Positions 36,281-44,492 of a DNA stretch of 44,492 nt are shown one piece after another. The stretch spans positions 1-44,492 of IMG/VR virus record IMGVR_UViG_3300034374_010659; one strand, written 5' to 3'. The DNA comes from a virus. The notes beneath the pieces were generated by a model. The model was not told the DNA's origin. It searched no databases and saw only the letters and a program-made list of their open reading frames with translations. The stretch's first letter is position 1, and each line of letters opens with the position of its first letter. Made by a program: the position numbers and the translations under genes.

Positions 36281-36978
36281 TGGGAACCACCGAAGAAAGT
36301 ATCGTATATCAGCTTATTAGCGCTATCAGAGCCGGAGAACTTAACAGTGATGAGGTTGTAGGAGAAAGACGTATTCGTAGTTTTCTTAGAACGCACAGAG
36401 CTCAAATCTTAGCTGCTAAAAGTAAAAATGGACTAATAATCCAAGGAGAGTGTTTCCAAAAAGTACCAATTTCACTAACAAGAACAACCAACACTGAATG
36501 GGAAGCAGATTTACCAGGAATTATCTATCTGAAAAATTACTATGGAACAAAATTGTTAACGCCCGGGTTTTCCAATATTTCCATATCCAACGAAGAAGAT
36601 TACCATTTACACAAAAAAAATATCATCGGAGGCAGTATACCGATGGCGAAAATTGAAGACAATACACTTACATTACGCATTCCTGAAAATGCATCAATTT
36701 ATGCAATGAATGATGCATTAGGGCTTAAAGCAATGTTGCAGTGTTTAAAGAATAAAGAACGCGTTATCATGTCTGCTATTTTAGTAGACCCTGAAGATGG
36801 AATTGATTATGACTGGACAACCGATCCTTATCCAATGCCTGCTGAAGAAATTCAGCTTCTTAAAAATCAAGTTTTAAGACAAGAATTTAATTTAATTCTA
36901 CAAACCAAATCAGACCAGATTCCAAATACAAAAAATGACACATTAAGATATCATGACCAAGGAAAAGTACAGTCGTAA
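36280..36978 (+). CDS. Connector/ring protein (232 aa)
   Basis: This protein has helical N-terminal residues (ESIVYQLISAIRAGELNSDEVVGERRIRSFLRTHRAQIL), a beta-rich middle (EWEADLPGIIYLKNYYGTKLLTPGFSNISISN), and a C-terminal pattern VDPEDGIDYDWTTDPYPMPAEEIQLLKNQVLRQEFNLILQTKSDQIPNTKNDT. Variants of this ending (DYDW-x-PYPmP-e---LK--I---E---l-q-p-D--ND) are found in phage head-tail ring proteins. It is coupled to the preceding adaptor and overlaps the next gene by 26 bases. Confidence 0.55.
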   Translation: MGTTEESIVYQLISAIRAGELNSDEVVGERRIRSFLRTHRAQILAAKSKNGLIIQGECFQKVPISLTRTTNTEWEADLPGIIYLKNYYGTKLLTPGFSNISISNEEDYHLHKKNIIGGSIPMAKIEDNTLTLRIPENASIYAMNDALGLKAMLQCLKNKERVIMSAILVDPEDGIDYDWTTDPYPMPAEEIQLLKNQVLRQEFNLILQTKSDQIPNTKNDTLRYHDQGKVQS

Positions 36979-37447
36979 TGAAATAATAACTGAAGAACAC
37001 TTTTATAGAAAAAAGAAATATCCAGTAAATTATCTGCTTGGCACCAATAAAAAAATTCATATTGGCAAAGCAAAGACGTTTCAACTTCCTCAATCATTAT
37101 ACAGCTCTATTATTAAGAGTTATTTTAAGAGTTATTTTAAAATGTTTTATTCAAGTTTTGAAGACTTGTATTTTCCTCTTTCCGGAATGCTTAAAAAAGC
37201 AAAAGGAAAAGCGGTACATAAAAACATTCATGGAACAATCTTTAAAAGATCGATAGTTTGGATATGGTATAGCAGACCGGCACTTACTTTTTTTGCCAAT
37301 TTGCAATTGAAAAAAACCAAAGGCGGAAATAGTATTATTACAAAATTCGAACAAGATTTTAAAGAGGAATACGATGTGGAGTTATTGCCTAAATTAAACA
37401 CAGCATTAGCTCTTATAAATTCACAAAATAAATTATTCAAGGGATGA
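36953..37447 (+). CDS. Basic hypothetical protein with a short tandem duplication (164 aa)
   Basis: This Lys/Phe/Tyr-rich protein (MTKEKYSRNEIITEEHFYRKKKYPVNYLLGTNKKIHIGKAKTFQLPQ...) contains KSYFKSYFK, produced by a tandem 12-base repeat at 37115-37138. The body (FKMFYSSFEDLYFPLSGMLKKAKGKAVHKNIHGTIFKRSIVWIWYSR) is highly basic. It lies within the connector gene run and overlaps its neighbours, so it is probably a tail or head-completion factor. Not recognised. Confidence 0.55.
   Translation: MTKEKYSRNEIITEEHFYRKKKYPVNYLLGTNKKIHIGKAKTFQLPQSLYSSIIKSYFKSYFKMFYSSFEDLYFPLSGMLKKAKGKAVHKNIHGTIFKRSIVWIWYSRPALTFFANLQLKKTKGGNSIITKFEQDFKEEYDVELLPKLNTALALINSQNKLFKG
37115..37138 (+). repeat. Tandem 12-base duplication inside gene 36953-37447
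   Basis: Two perfect copies of AAGAGTTATTTT in frame, encoding KSYFKSYF. Probably a recent slippage duplication. Confidence 0.7.
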
Positions 37448-38727
37448 AAAGTGGAATTGTTTTTTTTGAAGAAATCATTGAAAATATAAAAGATGCTACC
37501 GGTATTGAAAATATGCGACCGCATTACAATCGGTTACGAAGATTTGTTTTCAATGTAGAACAAGATATCGGAACCGGAGGTGTTGTTGTTTTAAAGAAAA
37601 AACAATATACCAATGGTGATGGCATGTATGATCGTCAAACGATCATATTACCACCGGACTTTTTATACGAATGGAGTTATGGTGCTTTAGAAGATGGTAT
37701 ATTGCAAGGAAATCAATACCGTTTGTTTGCGACCGGGCCTGAAGCACTTGATTTTTACTATTTAGGAATGTTGTTAGATCAAGACGGCAATCCGTTTACA
37801 ACAAGAAATCATTTAGAAGCTGTTGTCGCTTATACTACCTATCGTTTTTACTCGTCAAGAGTGTTTTTAAAAGAAGGCAGTGCCAATCAATTATTGATGT
37901 ACAAACGCATGTACGAAGATGAAAAATTGAAAGCACGCGGTCATGATGCATTCCCTACTGAACAAGAATGGATGGAAATTGGAAAAACACGTCTTGGAGG
38001 TACTATTGAAGCCATGACTAATAACGGATTGAACAAGCTTTGTTTCAATACAGAATTGGATCCATTTATTAAAGACCAAGCAACCGCAGTTCCTGACCCA
38101 GGATGTATTGAAGAACTTGCCGGAGTTGTAAATGCTACCGCATCAGTAGTAGCACAAGAATTAGGCTATGGTATTACTGCTCCAATGGAAGGTGTTTCAA
38201 CTGTAGAATTTATGGAAACTAAAGGATGGATGCGACCAGGTGTTAGTCCTGAACATGCACTTGAAGGAAGTATTAAAATTCTTAATGTAAAAGTAGAAGG
38301 TCTTATGATTAAAGAACCTACTATTTTATGTAGTGAATCTTATCAAGGTTCTGGAACATTTATAGTGAAAGTAGAATTTGGTACTGGTGTTGGTATGGCT
38401 GGAATTTTAGCAACACCATTAACGCTTGCAGATCGTTTTAGAATTGAATACAACGGTATTATAGTTACCGATAGTAAATTCATTGGATTGGAACAAAATA
38501 GACAAGCATTATTAGATCTTGGCTATACAGAAAATGAATTGGCATTAAGTTCAGAAGCTTATGAAATTCCTGTATTATTCCATAAAAATTTAACAGCTCC
38601 TACATACGCGCGTATATTTATAGACGGTCCGTTACCGGAAACAGATTGGAATATAAAAGGAGTATGTCTTACAAATGCTGCTGTAGGTAGTGCTTCTGTA
38701 AGTGGTGTTTTAGAGGGAAGAACGTAA
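37444..38727 (+). CDS. Tail/connector structural protein (427 aa)
   Basis: Starts with an ATGA overlap with the preceding gene. An N-terminal helical region (GIVFFEEIIENIKDATGIENMRPHYNRLRRFVFNVEQDIGTGGVVVLKKKQY) is followed by strand-rich segments (RQTIILPPDFLYEWSYGALEDGILQGNQYRL, PEALDFYYLGMLLDQDGN). Its C-terminal 130 residues resemble a beta-sandwich. LPPDFxyE is an adaptor-like motif, so it is likely a tail-tube or adaptor protein carrying an extra domain. Family not known to me. Confidence 0.55.
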   Translation: MKSGIVFFEEIIENIKDATGIENMRPHYNRLRRFVFNVEQDIGTGGVVVLKKKQYTNGDGMYDRQTIILPPDFLYEWSYGALEDGILQGNQYRLFATGPEALDFYYLGMLLDQDGNPFTTRNHLEAVVAYTTYRFYSSRVFLKEGSANQLLMYKRMYEDEKLKARGHDAFPTEQEWMEIGKTRLGGTIEAMTNNGLNKLCFNTELDPFIKDQATAVPDPGCIEELAGVVNATASVVAQELGYGITAPMEGVSTVEFMETKGWMRPGVSPEHALEGSIKILNVKVEGLMIKEPTILCSESYQGSGTFIVKVEFGTGVGMAGILATPLTLADRFRIEYNGIIVTDSKFIGLEQNRQALLDLGYTENELALSSEAYEIPVLFHKNLTAPTYARIFIDGPLPETDWNIKGVCLTNAAVGSASVSGVLEGRT

Positions 38728-38740
38728 AAAAATAAAATTG

Positions 38741-38748
38741 TAAATTTG
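38741..38748 (+). promoter_or_regulatory. -7 element TAAATTTG before the small structural gene
   Basis: Exact TAnnTTTG match 31 bases before the ATG at 38780. Together with the terminator at 39262-39297 it suggests that gene 38780-39232 is a separate, strongly expressed unit. Confidence 0.55.
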
Positions 38749-38779
38749 AGTATAATTAATAATCCTAAATCTTTAAATT

Positions 38780-39232
38780 ATGAGTAAATCAAATTCATTC
38801 GAAACCGATTTGTTGGAATTGATCTTCAACAACACAGACATTGCCAATGTAGGTGATGGAACAGGGCTAAGAGGTGCAACAACTCCAGGTAGTTTGTATG
38901 TACGTTTGTACACGTCTGCTGTAACAGTAGATGATGCTACTATTGGAACAGAGTGTGCTTACACAGGTTATGCAACTGGTGGTGTAGCTGTAGCACGTTC
39001 AGGTGCGGGTTGGACTGTAGCAGGAAACAACGCTTCTAATACAGCAGCAATCACTTTTGGTGCTTGTACAGCTGGATCAGAAACTGTTCGTTACTTTGCA
39101 ATCTGGAAAGACAATTCAACCAACACAGATTCTCACAGACTGTATTGGGGTCAGTTGACTTCAGACTTAGCCGTTAGTTCTGGTATTACTCCGGAATTTG
39201 CTATCGGTGCGTTAGACGTGAACGAAGACTAA
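38780..39232 (+). CDS. Beta-rich virion protein (tail-fibre/decoration family, 150 aa)
   Basis: The pattern FETDLLELIFNNTDIANVG...PGSLYVRLYTSAVTVDDATIGTECAYTGYATGGVAVARSGAGWTVAGNNASNTAAITFGACTAGSETVRYFAIWKDNS...LYWGQLTSDLAVSSGITPEFAIGALDV matches a common phage structural family. Its landmarks are an N-terminal helix, LYVALyTsdP, Y-R-avtf, n-a-itFp-at-gwgtvt-f-i-D, L--G-Lt---v--Gd---f-ag-l. It is a decoration or tail-fibre protein. It has its own promoter and terminator, fitting high copy number. Confidence 0.65.
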   Translation: MSKSNSFETDLLELIFNNTDIANVGDGTGLRGATTPGSLYVRLYTSAVTVDDATIGTECAYTGYATGGVAVARSGAGWTVAGNNASNTAAITFGACTAGSETVRYFAIWKDNSTNTDSHRLYWGQLTSDLAVSSGITPEFAIGALDVNED

Positions 39233-39261
39233 GAGTTATAACTAACTAACTCAATCAACCG

Positions 39262-39297
39262 AAAAAGGGTGCTCAATTTCGGGCACCTTTTTTTTTT
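39262..39297 (+). terminator. Rho-independent terminator after gene 38780-39232
   Basis: GGTGCTC pairs with GGGCACC (one G-T), extended by an A-run/T-run pairing, and ends in ten T. Loop is 5-7 bases. Confidence 0.85.
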
Positions 39298-39311
39298 AAA
39301 TCTTTAATCTT

Positions 39312-39749
39312 ATGGCGATACTCAATTTAGATGACTGGGCTACAATTATACAAGCAAATCCAATTTTAGATGCACAACAATGCAACGATTTACGAGAATC
39401 GGTTCATGCAGGAGTATTTGACGATACTAAAATGATTAAGATATTTCAGTATTCGTCTTTTATTGATTTCAACAATTCACACCCTGACCTTTGGCGCATT
39501 TGGAAAAACTTTGTAAAAAACTATTTGTTTGCAGACGATCCGACAGAAGAAGAAGAAAATGACCCAAATTATGTATATGATGTAATTAGTCTGCAAAAAG
39601 GAAATTTCATAGAAAGAGAAATTGATAAAATAAACAACTTTCCGTCTTTATTAAAAGACGAATTATTTTTAGAATGTAACGACCAAATGGGAGGTTGTGA
39701 AAGTTCTAATTTTCAAGCGAGAATTGATGAAGTATTATCAAGACAGTAA
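39312..39749 (+). CDS. Hypothetical protein upstream of the fibre (145 aa)
   Basis: This protein (MAILNLDDWATIIQANPILDAQQCNDLRESVHAGVFDDTKMIKIFQYSSFIDFNNSHPDLWRIWKNFVKNYLFADDPTEEEENDPNYVYDVISLQKGNFIEREIDKI) is helical and acidic, lies seven bases from the giant fibre ORF, and may be co-expressed with it. A fibre chaperone or attachment protein is plausible by position only. Confidence 0.55.
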   Translation: MAILNLDDWATIIQANPILDAQQCNDLRESVHAGVFDDTKMIKIFQYSSFIDFNNSHPDLWRIWKNFVKNYLFADDPTEEEENDPNYVYDVISLQKGNFIEREIDKINNFPSLLKDELFLECNDQMGGCESSNFQARIDEVLSRQ

Positions 39750-39756
39750 CTAATAA

Positions 39757-42700
39757 ATGGCAATATTATATCAAAGTACCGGAGGTATTGGAGCTGGTGG
39801 TGATGCTGCCATAGCAATTCCTTATCCAAGCAGAGTTGATGAAGACGATATTCTTATCGCAGCTTTATTGGATGCAGATGATGATACTTTTGATACTCCG
39901 AACGGTTGGCATCAGTTAAGTTTTGACAATAGTACAACAAGTCTTTCTACTGCTTTTTATTGGAAACGAGCAGACGGAACAGAAACAGGAAATGCTACGT
40001 TTACATCAGCAACAAATTCTGGAAACCTAATTGCAGGAATTATTTATAGGTTTAGTGGTTGTGTTAAACAAGGAAATCCTGTTGAAGGTTATAGTACGGT
40101 AGGGATAGCAAACTGGGGTGCTGTGAGCCATAGACCTGAAGTAGATCCTTCTGGACTTGATAGATTAGCTGTTGCAATAGCTGTTATAGAAGATGACACA
40201 GTTTCTCCTGGTATTTATTGGGATTTAGAATCAAATTTAACAACAACGGTAGGCTCTGATGGTCAATTTATCTTAAAAACAACAACTCTTACTGGTACTA
40301 ATAAACCAGGTAGTAATGCGAATATTAGTTTTGATGGAGGTGCAGAATATGCTGACATGGCTGCATTTTATCTTATTCCTGATCCAAGTATTTCAATCAC
40401 ATTAAATACAGCAAGTGGAACAGAATTTACAGATGTTGAAGACCCTGTATTAGAATTTACGCCATATCCTTATGAAATCGAGATAATTGATTCAATTAAA
40501 TCAGGTAGCGAAAATTTAACTGCAACTGTAGGACAGTTAGCAACACATTACACAGGACAATCATTTACAGGTGATGGTTCAACAATATCGGGTGTTAGAT
40601 TTTTTATAGCTAAAGGAACTACTATATCTGGTGGTTCTTGGCAAGCACGTCTTTACGCTCACACAGGAACATACGGAACAAGCTCAGATATAACAGGCAC
40701 ACCATTACGAACTTCAGCAACATTTACACCGGCAGATATTGCAACAACAAATCCAAATTTTGCATGGTACGAGTTTGAATTTTACGCTGATTATCTGTTA
40801 GTAAATGGCACAAAATATTGTGTAGTAATTTATACTGTAACTCAACCTACTGCGGGTGGTCTTCAATATCAAGGATATACTACACAACCACATAGCGGTA
40901 TGCTTGTTGACGAACAAGGAGGCAACAGTTCTTATGATATGACTTTTGCTGTGTATAAAAAGCTTGCTAACAACTTTGAAATTGAAATTGAAGTTGAAAT
41001 TGATAATGTTAACACGTTTGACGGTGGCGGTATTTCTCCGATAGAACTTGACGGAAGTAAATTATGGTATGCTGTAGCTGTAAATTCTTCTTCTAATGAC
41101 GTATATGCAACAATATATAATGATGATGTTTATCGACAGAAAAGAGGAGAAGGAGCGTTTGAGCCATTGAGTAGTGGTGTTGGCGGTGCTATGAAAAGCA
41201 TTGCTGTCAATTCCCGAACAGGCGATGTTATTGTATCAAAAGAAAGTGTTGGTATTTACAAACAGGCATTTGGACGAGGAAGTTTTACCGCTATAGATAC
41301 AGGAACTAATTTATATCGTGGTATTGCTATTGATGAATCTAACAATGATGTTTATGTTTGTCATTCTAACGACATCTATAAACAAACAGGTGGAGTAGGA
41401 ACTTTTGCCGCTATGAATCAAACCTCTCGTCAATATCATGATGTAGCTGTTGATAAATTTGGTAATATATATGCGGTTGTAGGTTTTGGTGATATTTACA
41501 AAGATACAGGAAGTGGCATGACCGCTTTAAGTCAAACTTCAAGAAGTTATAGTTCCATAACAATAGACACTAATACAAACGATGTATATGTGACTGTAGA
41601 AGGAGGCGATATTTACAAACAGACAGGTGGGTCAGGAAATTTTACTGCTATAGGTGAAAGTTCAAGAAGTTGGTTTAGTTCTTCATTTAATATCACTACT
41701 AATGAACTTTACACACTTGTTTATGGCGATGGCGATACAGATGACGGAATTTATAAAACATCACCGCTACATAAGTATAGTTCAAAAACGGCTCGTAAAT
41801 TTGTTAATACGGTTACTTCAACAGACTATCCGCCATTTAATGACAACGAAAAATTAAGTCTTACTCTTAGTAAGAGTTCTCCAAGTAGAGCCGCATTTAA
41901 TACAGAAACCCAAACAAGCTCACAAGGAGTTTATGGGTCATCATCTCATTCGATAGGAGAATCGTTTACAGGTGACGGAAATCAAATAGCTTATGTGCAA
42001 ATGCAGTTAAGTAAATTTGGTTCTCCTACAGGAAACGGTGTTATAAAAATTTACGCTCATACAGGAACCTATGGTTCAGGTGGATTGCCTACAGGAACAG
42101 CTTTAGCTACATCAGAAAGTATAGATGTTTCTACAATCACGACAACAGAAACTTGGTATTCATTTCGATTTCCATCCGATTATACGTTAGTAAAAGACAC
42201 GAATTACTTTGCCATTTTTGAATTTTCGGGCGGTGATGCTTCAAACTATATTAAAGTACACATTGATAGTGCTAATTCAGGAAATGCATACGATGGTAAT
42301 ATTGCATATTGGAACTCTACGGTTTGGTCAGCTACTACCACATCAGACGTAGTATTTATTCTTGGTACAGATATTAATGCAAATCTTGTTTTAATAGATG
42401 AATACCCTTCATCTAATAGAAATACTTTTTATAGTTTAGGGGGATATGAATTAGCCGCACCGCCTTATCCGGCCGCAGGACAAACATTTAAAGGCGGTGG
42501 AGGTCTTCTTAAAAAATGTACATTTTTTTTATTTCGTAATGCTACAATTGGAGGTAATTGTTACGCTAAACTTTATGCACATACAGGAACATTTGGTACA
42601 AGCGGAAAGCCTACAGGAACGGCACTTGCAACATCAGATGCAGTAGATGCCTCAACAATTTCCGCAACTGATTATGAAGATGTTGAATTTACTTTTTCAA

Positions 42701-44492
42701 ATCCTTATAAAACTACGTTAGATACTCCTTATTGTATTGTTCTTGAATATACTTATGATAATGGTGTTACTAATGTTCTTAGACTTGGTTTAGATAGCAC
42801 AACTCCAACGCATGAAGGTAATAATATTATTTATAATTCTACTTGGTTAAGTAGTTCAAACACTGATGCTTGTTTTTCAGTTTATGAAGAATTTCCGCTA
42901 TTACCAATAGATACTTATTATTACCAAGTTAGAGCAAAAGACCCAACAGGAATTGATGCTTGGACTGATTGGATAGGAACAGAATTAACGGCAACATTTG
43001 ATGTTGTTGAAAATTTAGCTCTTTTCAGCTCAATCAATACGGCTACAACTACTACAGGTGTTTTAATAGGAAACGCTGTATTAGAAAGTGCTATCAATAC
43101 CAATAGTACGACTTCTGGTGTTTTAAAAAATCAACCGACGTTAATTCAAGGTCGTTCTGATTCTCAATGGCGTATTACACAGAATTTAGGATATAACTCC
43201 TCTCCAATAAGAAATGGACTTACAGAAAAAATTGGACAAACACTTAATTCATTTTCTGGAAAAATAAAAAAAATAGGGATTTATTATGTAAAAGCAGGTT
43301 CTCCCGTTTATGATTTAACAGCAAAAATATATTCAACAACAAGTGGGTTGCCAAATGCAGTTTTACAGACAAGTTCTACAACTATTTCAAGTTCTTCCCT
43401 TGGCGCTAATGGATTTATGTACTTTGATTTTGATGGAACTGAATACACTCAAGATATTGCTTTTACAATAGAATTAACAAATTGGACAAGTGATTCAGCA
43501 ACTGATGAAGTAAGAGTTCTTAGAACTCTTACTAAAGAATTTGATGGTAATTATGTTTACTTTAATCAGACTGAAATTTGGCAAGGAATTACTGATAACA
43601 CATTCCGCTTTGATTTAATTAATGAAGGTGCAACATCAGGTGAGCTGTTTGGAAAAACATTTGCAACATCTACTGTTAATACCGCTACAACGACTACTTC
43701 TGTTCTTACTGCTGATGGATTATTAGAAACCGCAATTAACACCGCTACAACAACAACTTCTCTTTTAAAAGGAAGTGGTAGTTTGGTATCAACTATAAAT
43801 ACAGCAACAACAACCTCATCTGATTTGACAAATAAACCTGTCGATCCTATTTTTGGTCAAATAGATGGTGTTGCTTCGATAAACGCCGTTTTAACCGCTA
43901 ATGGATCCTTGATTGGTGTATCTAATCCTGCCTTAACCATATCAGGGGAAATACAAGCCAGAGGTGATTTAGCAGTACAAGTTGATGGCGTTGCCATAAC
44001 AAACGGATTGCTTATTTCAATTGTAGCTATAGACAGTAGCATTTCTACTGCTACAACAACATCAAGTATCTTAACCGGTACAGCCAATTTAGTTTCAGCA
44101 ATTAACGGTGCTGCAACTAATGAAGGTATTTTAACAAATAGTGCTTTAGCCGGTACAATAAATAGTGCTACAACAACTTCAAGTGTACTTACTGCAAATG
44201 GTGCATTAGCTTCTGTTGTAACAATTTCGATTACAACTGATAGCACATTAATCGGTAAAGTGTTTGCAGAAGGTGCTTCCAATGGTGCAACTACCATTGA
44301 TGCTACAGGTGTTTTAAAAAATATTATTTCTGGATCAGTAGATCCGACAATTACAACTTCAGGTACGCTAACCGGTACAGGTGAGTTAAGTGATATAGAA
44401 ACAAGTACTGCTACAACCGATGGTATTTTAACAGCTACAGGAACTTTATTAGGCGCTATTACTATTTCAATTACCAATAGTGGCACCATGAT
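39757..44492 (+). CDS. Giant fibre/adhesin, repetitive, cut by window edge
   Basis: The frame from ATG 39757 stays open for 1578 codons to the window end, and I read it through with no stop. A beta-rich N-terminal region (1-260) begins with GSTGGIGAGGDAAIAI-like sequence near its start. Four beta-sandwich repeats share GQSFTGDG...ARLYAHTGTYG...YTxxNGTxYCxVxxx at residues about 265-408, 732-878, 907-1045 and 1155-1295. Between the first two lies a propeller-like region (about 428-675) with repeats such as NDVYV...DIYKQTGG-G-FTA. A C-terminal array (about 1305 on) repeats INTATTTSxxLTGxGxL. It is probably the receptor-binding fibre. Confidence 0.8.
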   Translation, partial: MAILYQSTGGIGAGGDAAIAIPYPSRVDEDDILIAALLDADDDTFDTPNGWHQLSFDNSTTSLSTAFYWKRADGTETGNATFTSATNSGNLIAGIIYRFSGCVKQGNPVEGYSTVGIANWGAVSHRPEVDPSGLDRLAVAIAVIEDDTVSPGIYWDLESNLTTTVGSDGQFILKTTTLTGTNKPGSNANISFDGGAEYADMAAFYLIPDPSISITLNTASGTEFTDVEDPVLEFTPYPYEIEIIDSIKSGSENLTATVGQLATHYTGQSFTGDGSTISGVRFFIAKGTTISGGSWQARLYAHTGTYGTSSDITGTPLRTSATFTPADIATTNPNFAWYEFEFYADYLLVNGTKYCVVIYTVTQPTAGGLQYQGYTTQPHSGMLVDEQGGNSSYDMTFAVYKKLANNFEIEIEVEIDNVNTFDGGGISPIELDGSKLWYAVAVNSSSNDVYATIYNDDVYRQKRGEGAFEPLSSGVGGAMKSIAVNSRTGDVIVSKESVGIYKQAFGRGSFTAIDTGTNLYRGIAIDESNNDVYVCHSNDIYKQTGGVGTFAAMNQTSRQYHDVAVDKFGNIYAVVGFGDIYKDTGSGMTALSQTSRSYSSITIDTNTNDVYVTVEGGDIYKQTGGSGNFTAIGESSRSWFSSSFNITTNELYTLVYGDGDTDDGIYKTSPLHKYSSKTARKFVNTVTSTDYPPFNDNEKLSLTLSKSSPSRAAFNTETQTSSQGVYGSSSHSIGESFTGDGNQIAYVQMQLSKFGSPTGNGVIKIYAHTGTYGSGGLPTGTALATSESIDVSTITTTETWYSFRFPSDYTLVKDTNYFAIFEFSGGDASNYIKVHIDSANSGNAYDGNIAYWNSTVWSATTTSDVVFILGTDINANLVLIDEYPSSNRNTFYSLGGYELAAPPYPAAGQTFKGGGGLLKKCTFFLFRNATIGGNCYAKLYAHTGTFGTSGKPTGTALATSDAVDASTISATDYEDVEFTFSNPYKTTLDTPYCIVLEYTYDNGVTNVLRLGLDSTTPTHEGNNIIYNSTWLSSSNTDACFSVYEEFPLLPIDTYYYQVRAKDPTGIDAWTDWIGTELTATFDVVENLALFSSINTATTTTGVLIGNAVLESAINTNSTTSGVLKNQPTLIQGRSDSQWRITQNLGYNSSPIRNGLTEKIGQTLNSFSGKIKKIGIYYVKAGSPVYDLTAKIYSTTSGLPNAVLQTSSTTISSSSLGANGFMYFDFDGTEYTQDIAFTIELTNWTSDSATDEVRVLRTLTKEFDGNYVYFNQTEIWQGITDNTFRFDLINEGATSGELFGKTFATSTVNTATTTTSVLTADGLLETAINTATTTTSLLKGSGSLVSTINTATTTSSDLTNKPVDPIFGQIDGVASINAVLTANGSLIGVSNPALTISGEIQARGDLAVQVDGVAITNGLLISIVAIDSSISTATTTSSILTGTANLVSAINGAATNEGILTNSALAGTINSATTTSSVLTANGALASVVTISITTDSTLIGKVFAEGASNGATTIDATGVLKNIISGSVDPTITTSGTLTGTGELSDIETSTATTDGILTATGTLLGAITISITNSGTM
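40551..43640 (+). repeat. Four diverged beta-domain repeats in the fibre ORF
   Basis: Copies at about 40551-40980, 41950-42390, 42475-42890 and 43220-43640 share a start GQSFTGDG or GQTFKGGG, a middle YAHTGTYG with PTGTALATS, and an end with VxxxTxYxIVxEYT. The copies are diverged, not recent duplicates. A plausible role is carbohydrate or host-surface binding by the fibre. Confidence 0.6.
43025..44492 (+). repeat. Array of short INTATTT-type repeats in the fibre ORF
   Basis: Units of about 25-35 residues with INTATTTxSxLTGxGxLxSA recur from about 43025 and 43670 to the end of the window, some diverged (e.g. VDGVAITNGLLIS). Such short Thr/Ala/Gly-rich arrays form extended fibrous stalks. The array probably continues past the window. 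Confidence 0.65.

Noticed and set aside
43857-44489. Antisense 210-residue reading frame rich in Val, Pro and Ile
   Set aside because: It is the reverse frame of the INTATTT repeat array. Its composition mirrors the repeats and it has no start context, so it is a shadow of the fibre gene.
43025-44492. CRISPR-like regular repeats
   Set aside because: The repetition is at the protein level, with diverged DNA units and an open frame through all of it; there are no constant repeats with unique spacers.

Overview
The window looks like part of a double-stranded DNA tailed phage (or phage-plasmid) of a Bacteroidota host. The evidence is a complete virion gene block (terminase, portal, capsid, connectors, fibre), low GC content (about 35% by impression), almost no Shine-Dalgarno sequences, and several upstream sites matching the Bacteroidota -7 element TAnnTTTG. 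TAA, TGA and TAG all end genes in natural positions (TAG at 3820 and 23671), so there is no sign of stop-codon reassignment. The two opposed gene blocks, the long terminase and portal, and the SSB, DnaB, exonuclease and HU-like genes resemble crAss-like podophages, but I cannot prove that placement from sequence alone.

Region 1 (1-22725, all leftward) is a dense early/replication block of short overlapping genes. Its left part (about 1.7-8.5 kb) is DNA processing: a NinB-like protein, a PD-(D/E)XK-type nuclease, a 5'-3' exonuclease, an SSB with an acidic tip, an HU/IHF-like protein and a DnaB-type helicase. Its middle and right part (8.7-20.5 kb) is plasmid-like: PRTRC ThiF and B, ArdC antirestriction, a YubB/Api92-like protein, zinc-ribbon proteins, a nucleotidyltransferase, then PRTRC C and E. 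The PRTRC genes therefore form two pairs about 9 kb apart.

Region 2 (22726-25788) is the control region. A roughly 460-base intergenic segment carries repeated GTACTGT motifs and two 22-nt palindromes next to a good promoter, which drives a small winged-helix, RepL-like gene (23190-23585). A promoter/micro-ORF/terminator unit follows. Next come five small leftward genes, a G/C-homopolymer segment, and the switch to rightward transcription.

Region 3 (25789-44492, all rightward) is the late block: three small genes, terminase, portal, a scaffold-like acidic protein, the major capsid candidate, connector/tail genes, a small beta-rich structural protein, and a very long repetitive fibre/adhesin ORF that leaves the window still open after 1578 codons.

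The most unusual feature is that the leftward genes contain many perfect inverted repeats (8-11 bp arms, short loops) inside coding sequence. I saw no comparable ones in the rightward genes. I saw no DNA polymerase, primase, integrase, lysis genes, tRNA or CRISPR array in this window.
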